This document shows positions 52,877 to 63,800 of a stretch of 64,000 nt of DNA, piece by piece. How positions within the stretch are numbered: position 1 is the stretch's first letter; every line of letters starts with the position of its first letter. The DNA comes from Corallochytrium limacisporum (taxonomy: Eukaryota > Opisthokonta). A program made the position numbers and the translations under genes. Location: NCBI GenBank assembly GCA_002811645.1, contig PDIP01000009.1, forward strand, positions 62,001-126,000, written 5' to 3'. The notes under the pieces are model-generated. The model did no database searches, was not told the DNA's origin, and saw only the letters and a list, made by a program, of their open reading frames with translations.

Positions 52877-55800
52877 TTACAATTTGTCACTTGAGTGAGA
52901 CACCAGCCGCTCCGTAGATCGCCATCTGCTCTTCGATGGACGTAACATCTCGTCCAGGTCATCTGACCACTTAACCTCTCCGACTGGTTCTGCCTCCTGA
53001 CCAACGTAGCCAGCGTATATATCAACGGGCTCAGCCTCCTTGTCATTCAATGCGATGTCCTCAAGTTCTTGCTGCAGAACCTCGTCCTCATGGATTGATG
53101 TCGAACGGAGTCGCTCCATTTTGCCAGCATCAAGCACCTGCTCCATGAGCTTCGGTCTGCGATAGATACCTTCTTCTCCGAAGCTTGCATGCATGACACT
53201 CGCACTCGATGTCTCCAAGCGATACAGAATACGTGTGATACGGAAGATGACTTCGTGAACTGTTTCACAGGGAGGGAATTCAACCTCACGCGATGCTACA
53301 TGAGCGTGTAGCTGGGTCCTTTCAGGTGAGTACCGCACAATGATGCGTTCGAGATCCCTCTTCTTTCTGACACTGATTGGCAGGTGTGCAGAACCCGTGC
53401 ACATGATAACAAACCGCCGCAGATCGGTGCTCCTGGTGGCGTCAGAAGTGAAGACCCGCTTCACTAGGTTCAGCATTTCATTGTCGGCATCATTGAATTC
53501 CTCAAAGTCAATAAATTCCAAAAGTCCGTGGCCATCGACATGCTGATCACCGCAACTTAGCAACATGACATCCAGTGTGTTGAGACTGTGCTCTTCTGCC
53601 AGCTTCATGAAGATACCCTCGGAGTAGAACCCTTCGCGCAATGCGCGCATTTGCTGCGCCCGGCAGCGATACAAAGACTCCAACCATTTCTTTGTGAAGC
53701 GATCCAGGTTATGGGTCCCTTCCCGTCCTCGTCTAGGGGCACTGCTGGCTCTCGTATGACTGGCTGTTCCCCTAAGATTGCTATCCCCTCCTTCCTCCAT
53801 GGATGACATCTCAAAAACGGGTAGAAGGTCCCGATTTACGCTGATTGATGACGCTGACAAAGGGTCAAACAAGCTGAAGTCTTCAAAGGACGGATTTTGG
53901 CCCAAGAAGTAGCGGTAGATCATCGGGGCCAAGGGAGCGGCAATGCAAACGTCGTAAATCATGGCATGGAGCAACAATGCACCAATCGTACGGAAATCGT
54001 CCAGGTTCTGGTTGTCTTCAGCAGGCAGATAGTATGTTGCCTTGCGCTCGAATAACCCATAGCGTGGGTCGACCATTTGTGTAAAGAACTTCTCAAGTAC
54101 TCTGCCCATCTGTCCATCAGCATCGCGGTATCCAGTAATGCGGACAGGTATCTTCACCGATTTGACGTGCTGGAACGCAACGAGAAGTTGAGGTACCAAT
54201 TCTTCACCGTCCAGTTCCACCAAAAGTTCTTCATTTTTACACCGCAGGTTCTGAAGACTCCGCCGTGCTTGGAAGATTCGCTCATCTGCAGTCTCCAGTG
54301 CAGTTACGAAGACCTGAGTGTCCACATGAACCTCCCGAGGCAAGGAGAAGTAGGCAGAGTGCAGGACGTCGCTGACGCTGGACAGGCTGTTGTCGATACA
54401 CACCTCCCGTAGTACCTCCTTTGCGTTTTCATCAGTCAGTGCATTTAGGTCCTTCGGAACAGCCTGACAATACAAATCCTTTGTGAGTAGCTGGTACAGA
54501 ATTAGCATGGCTCCACGAATGTCCTGCTGACGTCCTTCCTCAGGGTCAATGTCCTCTGCCTTGCCCAAATTTGTCAGCCTAGGAGATCCGTCCTTGTCCA
54601 TCAGGACTTGATCCAAGAGCAATTTGCCGTGGAAGATGCCACGCGCGTGAAGGTATCCAAGGCCATTGAGAATGCACCGCACAATGCTACAGACCTTTTC
54701 AGAGTCCATGTCTCTGTCCCGCTCGACATACTCCCGCAACGTCCCTCCCTCGCAGTAGGGCATCTCAACATAGACGTAGTTGTCATCATAGAAGAATCCG
54801 TTGATGCCAACCACATGAGGATGGCTGAACTGTCTGGGAAGCAGAATCTCACTCTGTGCTAGTTTTTTCTCATCACGCTTCAAGCGCTTGATGATGACAA
54901 GATGCTGCTCATCATGAGACACATGCTTGCGCCGCATGAGGTAGATAGTCCGCCGGGGGTCCGCATTTGGTATCTGCTTGAGTTCCTCGTAGTCATCCAC
55001 AATGTTTCTGGTAAGGTATGCACCACTGTTGATCAAATTGACCATATCCGGATCTTGACCTCGACTTCCGTGGGTCATTGCGCTGGCCTGTGCAGCCTTC
55101 TCTGGGTAGTGTACGCCTCCCTCTGTGATGATCGTCGTGAGTACACAACGTCTCTGGTTCGTCACCTGTTTGAGCTGTTGCTTCGCTTTAACTAGTTTCT
55201 GCCTTGCTGCGGAGGCCTCGGCATCGTTCTCAATCAAATCATCGTGCATCTGCTGCTTCCATCCCCGACGATTCAGCAGAGAATTGAAGCTCATTTCAAG
55301 GCTTGTGATTGACTTGCGCTCCTTCTCAATCTGAGTGCCGAGTTGTTGCACTTCCTTAAACCGAGTTGAAAGAGTCTTCTGGAGCTCGGACCTGCCATTG
55401 ATCTGCCGATATTTCATTCTCCACAGGTCATACAAAGTGATGAGGCCGATGACAATCAATTCAATCATGCCCCCGTTGTCCATCACGGGCTTCACACTGC
55501 GGAGCAGAACAACGGACTCGTCCTGGGCTTCTCGTAGGCGGTAGTGCATTACCGGAGTGTCTAGCGCTTCCCCGAGGAACTTCACTTGATTCGAAGGACT
55601 TAACCAGTTGACGTATCCATACAAAATATGGCAGGATTCGTACAGAGAAGACAAAAGACCACGCTTCTCTCTTACAGAAATCATGAGTTGGCTCAGCTCT
55701 TCCAGGTGATCTTCGAGGATAGTGGTGTAGTCCTTCAGAGCCCTGTTTCGTTCCTTCAGTACTTTGTCAAGCTTCCCCCCGGCTTGTAGCCCGTCCCGTT

Positions 55801-57388
55801 GAACCAGATCTCCGACAGCGGAAAACGCATTATGAGTCCTTTGTTCTGCCACGTTTTGCTCCTCCTGCACTTTCTCAGTGATGTGGTAAAGCGAACCCAT
55901 AGTCTGACGATACTGCGAGAATAGGGCACGAATGGAATTGATTTGCGCTTTGAGAATGAGCGTTGGTCCATCTGATACCAAAGCATTTGAATAGCGCATT
56001 AGCATGTGCTCAGTATCTTCAGTTTCGCGCAGCTCTTCCATGATTCTGTGGTCCTCCTGTTCCCGTATTTCCTCCTTGGCAGATTCGAGCTCTGATTCTG
56101 TGTGCTGCGTATGTTCCGCATGCTCCGATTCGGATGGCATACTTTGCCTGCTCATCTCCATGTCCGGTTGAGGATCGGAGTCCGCGGCCAAGGACGAGTC
56201 AACCAACCGGCCATCTTCAGTGGAGCGGAAGCTGGCACGTCTAATTCGGTCTGCATGTGATTGACTGTGATGAGTGCCGCCAGCAAGATTGTTCAACAGC
56301 TCTTCAGTTGCATCCTGTAGGAGCTGCGCCAAATACTTCATGACAGTTGTCGGTCCCTTCTTAACCTTCGGTGCAATGTCTGCACTCCAGGGATTGCCAT
56401 TCAAATGCAATGTGGTCAATTTACTACACCGAGCTAGGGTGTACGGCAGATCGGTAAGGTTATTATGATTCACCGCGAGCAGCACCAAAGAACGGAGATT
56501 ACCAATTTCGTCAGGTAGCTCCTGCAGCTGATTGTGCGCCAAATTAAGCATGCTTAAGTTCTCGAGATTCCCCAGTTCTACGGGAACTTTCGTTAGATTG
56601 TTGCGCTTCAAATGCAAGACTGTGAGTGTCTGCATTGATCCAATGCTGTCGTCAATGACACCGCCCAGCTCATTCCGGCCCAAACCAAGGACAGAAATAG
56701 ATGGGAAATTCAAAGCCCCTGACTCGATCACGCTAGCCCCATTGCCTTCAATCCACAAGTTCTGAAGGCTTGTCAAACGACTCATCCATGCTGGAATTGT
56801 AGTGATGCTGTTGTCATCCAGCCACAACTCCTGTAGCTCATTCAAATTTCCCAGTCCCTCAGGTAGACTTTCCAGGTCATTGTCATACAGCCATACAATG
56901 CGCAGCTCAACAAGATTACCCATGGACTCCGGCAATGTTGTCAAATTATTTCTGTGCAACCAAAGCTCACGAAGGTTAACGAGCTGTCCAATGTTTTCGG
57001 GCAGTTTTGTGAGCTGGTTCTGGCCAAGTCCAAGGACTGTTAATTCCGTGAGGTCACATACTTCGTCTGGTAACTCCTTGAGAGCGTTCTCGGACAATGA
57101 AAGAATTTGCAGATTCTTCAAGAAACCTAATTCTTTTGGCAGCCGTTCCAGGCGGTTGTGAACCACTGAAATTTTTTCTAATTGTGTTGCGGCCTCTAAG
57201 AATTCCTTGGGGATCTCTGTGATGTAGTTTCGGTTGAAAGCAAACGAGATTATGCGACTTGCAATGGAGCCACTGCCGCTACCACGTACAGTCAACTCAA
57301 CTGGGATACCTCGTAATGAGAGCTCCGATAAATCCAGAGTACCGCCGACGTCTGCGGCTTTCAGCCGGTACTGGACCTCTGCGTCCAT
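52877..57388 (-). CDS. LRR-pseudokinase-HECT-like fusion protein
   Basis: A 1503-codon intronless frame. Residues about 48-345 hold roughly 13 leucine-rich repeats of 23 residues, SHOC2/RSU1-like. A charged linker follows, then helical, coiled-coil-like sequence to about 800. Residues about 815-1015 are kinase-like. Lys K834 of VIIK and Glu E847 are present, but the Gly loop is absent, HRD is H920-G921-K922, the catalytic-loop Asn is Q927, and DFG is N940-L941-G942, so it is a pseudokinase. Residues about 1080-1385 resemble a HECT domain, with MVDPRYGLF at 1104-1112, a helical N-lobe with YRYFLG, MLLSCGD, and TGSAHLP at 1331-1337. At the catalytic site AHVASREVEFPPCET (1362-1376) aligns to the HECT pattern AHTCFN..LP.Y, putting Ala1365 at the Cys position. 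I know no family with this order. A scaffold or regulator in ubiquitin or kinase signalling is inference. Confidence 0.9.
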   Translation of the reverse strand: MDAEVQYRLKAADVGGTLDLSELSLRGIPVELTVRGSGSGSIASRIISFAFNRNYITEIPKEFLEAATQLEKISVVHNRLERLPKELGFLKNLQILSLSENALKELPDEVCDLTELTVLGLGQNQLTKLPENIGQLVNLRELWLHRNNLTTLPESMGNLVELRIVWLYDNDLESLPEGLGNLNELQELWLDDNSITTIPAWMSRLTSLQNLWIEGNGASVIESGALNFPSISVLGLGRNELGGVIDDSIGSMQTLTVLHLKRNNLTKVPVELGNLENLSMLNLAHNQLQELPDEIGNLRSLVLLAVNHNNLTDLPYTLARCSKLTTLHLNGNPWSADIAPKVKKGPTTVMKYLAQLLQDATEELLNNLAGGTHHSQSHADRIRRASFRSTEDGRLVDSSLAADSDPQPDMEMSRQSMPSESEHAEHTQHTESELESAKEEIREQEDHRIMEELRETEDTEHMLMRYSNALVSDGPTLILKAQINSIRALFSQYRQTMGSLYHITEKVQEEQNVAEQRTHNAFSAVGDLVQRDGLQAGGKLDKVLKERNRALKDYTTILEDHLEELSQLMISVREKRGLLSSLYESCHILYGYVNWLSPSNQVKFLGEALDTPVMHYRLREAQDESVVLLRSVKPVMDNGGMIELIVIGLITLYDLWRMKYRQINGRSELQKTLSTRFKEVQQLGTQIEKERKSITSLEMSFNSLLNRRGWKQQMHDDLIENDAEASAARQKLVKAKQQLKQVTNQRRCVLTTIITEGGVHYPEKAAQASAMTHGSRGQDPDMVNLINSGAYLTRNIVDDYEELKQIPNADPRRTIYLMRRKHVSHDEQHLVIIKRLKRDEKKLAQSEILLPRQFSHPHVVGINGFFYDDNYVYVEMPYCEGGTLREYVERDRDMDSEKVCSIVRCILNGLGYLHARGIFHGKLLLDQVLMDKDGSPRLTNLGKAEDIDPEEGRQQDIRGAMLILYQLLTKDLYCQAVPKDLNALTDENAKEVLREVCIDNSLSSVSDVLHSAYFSLPREVHVDTQVFVTALETADERIFQARRSLQNLRCKNEELLVELDGEELVPQLLVAFQHVKSVKIPVRITGYRDADGQMGRVLEKFFTQMVDPRYGLFERKATYYLPAEDNQNLDDFRTIGALLLHAMIYDVCIAAPLAPMIYRYFLGQNPSFEDFSLFDPLSASSISVNRDLLPVFEMSSMEEGGDSNLRGTASHTRASSAPRRGREGTHNLDRFTKKWLESLYRCRAQQMRALREGFYSEGIFMKLAEEHSLNTLDVMLLSCGDQHVDGHGLLEFIDFEEFNDADNEMLNLVKRVFTSDATRSTDLRRFVIMCTGSAHLPISVRKKRDLERIIVRYSPERTQLHAHVASREVEFPPCETVHEVIFRITRILYRLETSSASVMHASFGEEGIYRRPKLMEQVLDAGKMERLRSTSIHEDEVLQQELEDIALNDKEAEPVDIYAGYVGQEAEPVGEVKWSDDLDEMLRPSKSRWRSTERLVSHSSDKL

Positions 57389-58711
57389 GGTAACAAATCT
57401 TCCGAACTATGGGCCAGTACAAGATATTTCATGCGCTGGTTTTGTTCCAGCATATGTGCATCTAAGCGTGTGTGCAGCTAAATACCAATGTAGACGACAT
57501 CTATGAATGCCTGTCGATTCATAAGGCTCGGTACGATCCCTGTGTTTCCCATTGTGACGTTTGTTCCCTTTCCGTTCTCGTTCGACCGGATGGTGGTGAA
57601 TGCTATATCCTCTGGGAGGCCCCTGCAATCGCCCCCTGCTTAACCCCCCCTTTCTATCCACTGTCTCTGCGTAAGCTCTCATTTTCGTTTTCTCTCATAA
57701 GCTACCGTATGTTGAATGTTAGTCTACAGGGTTTCAGAGTCTTGTTTGTATTCCTTTTTTGGTTGCTCCACAGTCGTCCCAGAGAAAATTCACGAGCGGT
57801 AGCGAAACACGGCACAAACGTTATATATTACCCGCTGCATCCCGTGCCAAAATGTAGATGAGCTGCTGCTACCGGCAGCGCACCAGACGCGCGCACCGCA
57901 ACCGCTACTACGACTCAGAAACCCTCCGCCTTCTCCATCTGAAAGAACCGCTCTCTTACCAAAGAACTTCCCCGCCGGCAGAGCTAAGAACGCAAAGCCA
58001 CAGCAATGAGCATCTGCACAATCTCCCCCGTCCGGACCCACAATATCGGCTCCCCGCCACCCTAACCACTTCCGCGATACGAACAGCGCTTCGGTAATAT
58101 ATATAAATCACCGACTTTACTCACTGTTACACCCTGGTAGTTATGCTCGCACTGGAATAGTAAGCATTGTCGGCTTCTGCTGAGATTGCAAATATCTCTA
58201 CTGCTCTACTGGTTTCTATAGTTTACGCATTACTGGATTGTACGTGCACACATCAAAATGGGAGTCTATTTTCTCTTGATCTACGAAAACCCCGAATAAT
58301 ACGAATACGACCAATGTCACACAAATAGTATTGGCTTGAGCGTAAACGGCCTCTCGGAGTTGCCAGCAACGAACACGGACCAAGGCTGACGAACTGTGAT
58401 AATCATCCAAAATCGGGGGTCCAAAGACTAAGACCAAGCCGGGGTAGCGAAAAAAGGTGGCAGACGGAGCTGTGTAGCCAAGCCGTTCCGTGGTCTGAGA
58501 CCCAGGAAATAGCTCTCTCACGCTGGCACTCCGCGGAGGGTAAATTGGGGAACCTTTTGGCCTTGACGAGACTGCGAATAACATCGAATATAGCGGAAGA
58601 TAATAGAAGGAAAAAGCCCTAATTGTCACACCTGTTCCGCAATAGTTGCTTTCCAGGTATCTTAAGCAGACGACTGAAGGGTATGACAGTGTCAATGTCA
58701 AAGTTTCCAAC
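57389..58711. other. Divergent region between the LRR-pseudokinase-HECT and MFS genes
   Basis: About 1.3 kb with no supportable gene. A TATA-like run at 58095-58106 is framed by CGGT and ACCG. TTGCTTTCCAG at 58646-58656 resembles a 3' splice site just before the MFS gene, so the MFS transcript could have an upstream exon. The minus-strand open frame at 58216-58797 overlaps the MFS start and shows no protein character. Confidence 0.45.
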
Positions 58712-60043
58712 ATGATGAACACCGGGGCAAAGGAGGTGTCATGTGACCGACTGCGTATCTCAACAATGCAAGTGAACAGGCGTATGTTGTCTGCCAAGGC
58801 GGTGTACGGCTTGTACTTTGCGGGTGCGTCTGCATTGACACCATACTTGCCGGTGATTCTCAGAGCGAGGGGGTTCTCGCCTACTCAAATTGGACTGATT
58901 TCTGGGCTTCGGCCTAGCTATGGATTCGTCGGTTCAATTTCATTGTGCGCGATCTCTGACAAGTTCAACTTGCATCAAATTGTCCTCTATTCTTCGTTCA
59001 TAATCGGAAGTTTACTCAAGCTGGCATATTGGATATGCGATACATATCTGCAGTTCTTTATTGCTGCGACACTTGCAGCGGTGGTGGCAGGGCCCGTCAT
59101 TCCCTTAATTGACAGCAGTGTGGTTGCAATGTTGGGTGATCGGCCACAAGACTATGGTAAGCAGCGAGCATGGGGTGCTGTTGGGTGGGGCGGTATGTCT
59201 CCAGTTGTTGGTTACCTTGCGGCCCACTTTGGAGAGCACGCATATTTCTTTTGCTTTGCAACTCTAGCAGTGCTCACCCTAATGACCATGGCAAGAATCC
59301 CGGTAAAGAGGACCCCCAACAAGGACCCATTCTGGCAAAATCTAAAGCTTGTCATTCGCAGCATGGAATTCCTTGAGGTCTTATACCTGGTTACCATATG
59401 CGGTCTAGCTTTTGGTTCTATCTCAAACAATTTGTTTTTGTATATTGATGATCTTGGTGGTAACAGCACCATCATGGGACTATCTCTGCTATTCACTTGC
59501 ATATCTGAGGTTCCTGTACTACAATTCAGCCATCATTTCCTAGAGCGCATGGGTGTGGAAGCGGTGATTTACACCAGCATAGCATGCTATGTGTTGCGAT
59601 TGACTTTGTATTCCATCACTACAAATCCGTATATGATCTTGCCAGTTGAATTTCTGCACGGGATCACGTTTGGTGCTATGTGGGCGAGCACAACCTACTT
59701 TGCGCAGACGCGTGCACCAGCAAACCTTAAGGCAACTATTCAAGCTATGCTTTCCGGATTATGGTCAGGTGTTGGTGCCGGCACTGGCGCTGTGATCAGC
59801 GGAAGAATGTACGACGAGTTTGGGGGTGCACAGACCTTTCAATACTGCGCAATTTTCATGGCAGGAGCTGGTCTCTTAGGTCTCTGTGGTAGACTTGTGC
59901 GTGTGCATTTCTATGGCCGCGCTGATGATATTGAACTACTGAAGATGGACACGTTTGCCTATACTGCCCTCGATGACAAGGAACAATTTGGTGACGGCGA
60001 GAGCAGTGGAGACATCTATGGTGATCCAGAGGATGCGATCTAG
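58712..60043 (+). CDS. Major facilitator superfamily transporter, MFSD6/MFS_1-like
   Basis: From the first true ATG (58712) the protein has 443 residues and about 12 membrane segments. It opens with AVYGLYFAGASALTPYLPVILRARGFSPTQIGLISGLRPSYGF, the signature start of the MFS_1-like (MFSD6/LacY-like) family. A conserved loop DYGKQRAWGAVGWGGMSPVVGYL follows, then the second half with EFLHGITFGAMWASTTYFAQTRAPANLKATIQAMLSGLWSGVGAGTGAVISGRMYDEFGG. The C-terminal tail is acidic. Substrates of eukaryotic members are mostly unknown, and MFSD6 has been linked to receptor-like roles in animals. The frame is open back to a TAG at 58643. ATGs at 58712, 58715 and 58766 are all possible starts. A splice-acceptor-like sequence lies at 58646-58656, so a further N-terminal exon cannot be excluded. 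Confidence 0.87.
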   Translation: MMNTGAKEVSCDRLRISTMQVNRRMLSAKAVYGLYFAGASALTPYLPVILRARGFSPTQIGLISGLRPSYGFVGSISLCAISDKFNLHQIVLYSSFIIGSLLKLAYWICDTYLQFFIAATLAAVVAGPVIPLIDSSVVAMLGDRPQDYGKQRAWGAVGWGGMSPVVGYLAAHFGEHAYFFCFATLAVLTLMTMARIPVKRTPNKDPFWQNLKLVIRSMEFLEVLYLVTICGLAFGSISNNLFLYIDDLGGNSTIMGLSLLFTCISEVPVLQFSHHFLERMGVEAVIYTSIACYVLRLTLYSITTNPYMILPVEFLHGITFGAMWASTTYFAQTRAPANLKATIQAMLSGLWSGVGAGTGAVISGRMYDEFGGAQTFQYCAIFMAGAGLLGLCGRLVRVHFYGRADDIELLKMDTFAYTALDDKEQFGDGESSGDIYGDPEDAI

Positions 60044-60853
60044 GCGACAAACAGGTGCCACTCTCCAACTTGGATGGTTGAGGATTGTCATTAAAATACG
60101 ATAATTTAGTTAGGGGTTCTGTTTGTATTGTGACCTTTGTTTTCTACGGTCTCGTTGTCCGTGCCTCCCGTGCTGACCGGTATGTATAATTGGTAGGGAT
60201 CGAAGAAAGGAGGGGAAGACACGGTGCACAAAGCTTTTCGCGCAAAAAAAAAAAAGGGGGAAAAAAATTTCACGCAATCCGCTACTTAACGTATCCGTTC
60301 AGAACCGGAAGCCCTGAGAAACCCGCCCGCTTGTTTTGCGGCTTGTGTGTGCATTTGCTAACCGCTCACGCGCTCCCCTTTTGTTGATGCCGCAAGAATC
60401 CCTTCATTGCAATACCCAACCTACTCGCAGAGCGGGCGATACGGGATTCATTAATTCATTTCCGTTGAGATGCGAGGAGGGACGATACCAAAGAAAAGAG
60501 TTCGGAAACCGAAGTGCTGCTGATAGTATGGGCGGCGAGCGGGACAATATGTTCACTCCACCTTTCCACACACCTCAACAAATCCATCGACTAGTGTCAC
60601 TGTTCCCCTGTTGCTGTTGCCCAGTACGACACTGTACATACAAACCGCCGTACCTCAAATCCGAAAGGACCCAAAGGAGAGAGTCGCGATATGACCTGAT
60701 AATGTATTTGGGCAGCCCCAGTTTACACATTCCCAATTCGGATTACTAGATTAGTATCTGCAATTACCAGAACTGCAGTAACTGTGGTTTCGTGAAACTG
60801 GGGATCTCGTGCAATGTAAGGGCACCATTAGTAGTGAGTAGTACTAACGAACG
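60044..60853. other. Intergenic region between MFS and DMXL/Rav1 genes
   Basis: About 810 bases with no gene. An A12G5A7 purine run lies at 60245-60268. The promoter of the DMXL/Rav1 gene is expected here. Confidence 0.45.
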
Positions 60854-63800
60854 ATGCGGCTTCAGCAGACAGTTCCGTCCGCTGTTGCCGTGTCTCCTCA
60901 GGAGACTGTGCGACAAGCGGGAGAATTTGGCTCCGCCAATGTGATCGATGGTGCGAGTCTTGAAGGCTTCCCTCACATTGCTTTTGTAACATGCGCAGGA
61001 AGTGTAGTCATCCAACGAGAAGACTTTGTATTCGTTCAGCGGTTGTCCGCAAAGGAGCTCGGTATACATGTTCCGAACTGCGTGCGTTGGAACAAGCTTA
61101 CTGGAGAACTGGCGGTAGGAACGGGTCCAATGCTGCTAATTTTTGAACCTAGATTGTCTTCAGTACCTGCAAGATTTGCATGCTCTATGAGGGTGCGGTC
61201 AAGTCGAGGTCCTACGGACGATGAAAGATATGAGGTGTCTCCATATGCAGTGAATGGAAACGTTACCTGGGTCCTGACTTCCAGTGTTGCCTGTGATTCT
61301 GATGTGCAGTCCTGTGACTGGAGTCCGGTATCGGGAAACTCTTTGATTTTGTCGACAAACACAGAACTTCAACGGCTTAGACGTCACGTTAGTGGACCTG
61401 GACGGGCGCAGAGATTTACTGTGTTGGCCAGCATGAAGCTTCCGAATCCGGCGAAACTTGTCAGAGTCTCGCCAGATGGTCGATTGTTTGCGACAGTCGG
61501 CTCGTATGACCGGCATGTCAAGGTCTGGTTCCGACCTGAAATGCGCTCGGATCTTCGACTCGGTGACGAAACCGGAAGACCACGGCATCTTGAATCAGAC
61601 TACATGTTCATATACGTAACCCATGCGAGGGCGGTAAATTCTTTTAGCTGGAGAACACCGAGGGCGGTTTTGCAACAGAGTGGGAGACAGGATGGCGACC
61701 TTCCTAGTGAATATCCCACCAATGTTCTGCTCACTAGTAGCATTGACGGCTACCACAGATTGTGGTGTGAATCATCGCCTATCGAGAGCGTGAATTTCTA
61801 TCTGGGACTCATCTTAGCACCAGCATCTGCGGAGGAATCTTATGGAAGTGAAGATGGTACCCACGCAGCCGCTTTCTGGATTGACAATGTCGCTGTCCGT
61901 CACTGTTTGAATCCATCAAGTTTTGAACCATCCCTTGACCCCGTGAAGACTCCAGGAGACGAACTAGAGAACGGCGTGCGCCATAAGACCCACAACCCTC
62001 TCCGGCAGTCAATTGGATTCCAAACTGAGCCAACGTACAATGGAGGGGAGAAGGTTCTGCGAATGTCCTCGGCGTCGTCGACTACTTCAATGCAGTCATA
62101 TCACGGACATCATGTCCCACTAGTAGACAGGAGAAGTCGCCTGCAAATCAACGTCGTGGATGAAGAACAGACAATTGTACAGAGCTTGGTGCATATGGAT
62201 GGCATTGGCACCAACATCGTCACAAGTGGAGGCATCATGCGTCTGAATGTGGACTTCCTAGCTGTCTTTTGCACCAACAACACCGTGAAGGTTTACCAGA
62301 TCGAAGGCCTAGCTGATGCTCCGCGGCGAATGATTAGAAAGTCCCTACTCAGCTGCGAAGAGATGCTATCTAATGGAAAGGCTTATAAGTTTGCACCTAT
62401 GGTGCGCATCTATGCAGAGAATAGCCATGTACATGGTGATCATGGATATGGGGTGAACAAGGAGCTTTATGTGCTTGCTGTTGGGAACGATCAAGATTTA
62501 CTCAAGTACCATCTCGGTATTTCCGTAAAACCGCGGTTTCAAATTTCTAAGTTTGAGTTCCGAGCCAGACTGCGAGGTCATTCTGATACAATCAGGCAGC
62601 TACGACTGCACCCAAGCAAGCCGCTGTTTGCATCGATATCCCAGGATGAATTGATGGTATGGAAAACGTTCCGTGTGCCCTCCATGGCGAAAAGGAAACA
62701 GGTCATTGAAGAAGTTGATCGCTGGAAGGATTCACTTTCTATACGATGCTGTTCATGGAGTGTTGTAAGCAACCATATCCTCGTTGCAACAGAGGAGACA
62801 GCCTACTTTGCTTCTGTCACCGATTCTGCAATCGAGATCATGAAAGAGGTACCTGAGTTTGCAGGAGCACGAGCAATCATCTGCATTCGATGCATATTTG
62901 ACAGTCGGCGCGGTTATTTCGTGGGTGTGTTCGAAGACCGCACTCAGGTTGTTGGCATGATTGTCAGACAAGACGAGCACGATGTTGAGAAGGTGAGTCT
63001 GGAGAAACCTGCTGCAAGCACCCTTCCTGACTTGAGCGATCCTCCACTCTGTATCGACGGTGGCGATATCCCTGGATTGGGTTTTAATATCTTTCTTGGC
63101 ACAAAACAAGGCCAAGTTCGGCAGTACGCCTGGGATGAGGACTATTCCATGTGGATGTTAATGGATGTTTTAGACGACGAGTTAGTGAGAGGAATGGAAG
63201 TGTCAAGGATCAGCGTAGCCCATTCCAATCTGATCGCTGTAAGCTATGGCTCTTCCAAGTCATCTAAGTCTGAGGTGTACATCTGGGAAGCGATGTCCAG
63301 TGGTGGCGAATTTGGTGTCCAGCAGCGAATCAACCTCGACGGCAGAGTAACCTGGCTTGAATGGACTGGCATTGGGGATGGGTCTGTCATCTTAGGTATC
63401 TGCTGTAACAACATTGTTCAACTATTCTACAGCAGCAGCTCTGGAGATGTCATCTCAACCGTGCATCAGGAATGGGATTGCCTGTACACTATTGATTGTC
63501 GGGAAAAGTTTGAGACTTCTGAACATTTGTTGATATGTTGGACTCATGACGGTTCCATCGCTGTTTGTGACCACAGTTTGGTTGAGATTTATACGAAGTG
63601 GCTGCCGTCCCACTACTACGAAATCGACGACAAACAAATTGCCATGGAAAACGAAGACGTTGTCGAGGATGTGGAGGAGGAAGACGTCAGCAGTGTCGAT
63701 TTTGAGGCACAGCTCAAAGCAGACGCTGGTATGCTGCCCTCAATTTTTGATCTCAAAAGGTACCATAGCCACAGAATTCCATTCTATCACCCAACTGTGC

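Noticed and set aside
58646..58711. Longer MFS transporter N-terminus starting at 58646
   Set aside because: It begins at a TTG directly after an in-frame TAG, and the sequence resembles a splice acceptor more than coding.
58216..58797. 193-codon minus-strand frame upstream of the MFS gene
   Set aside because: It overlaps the MFS start, no family is recognisable and it is probably a shadow.
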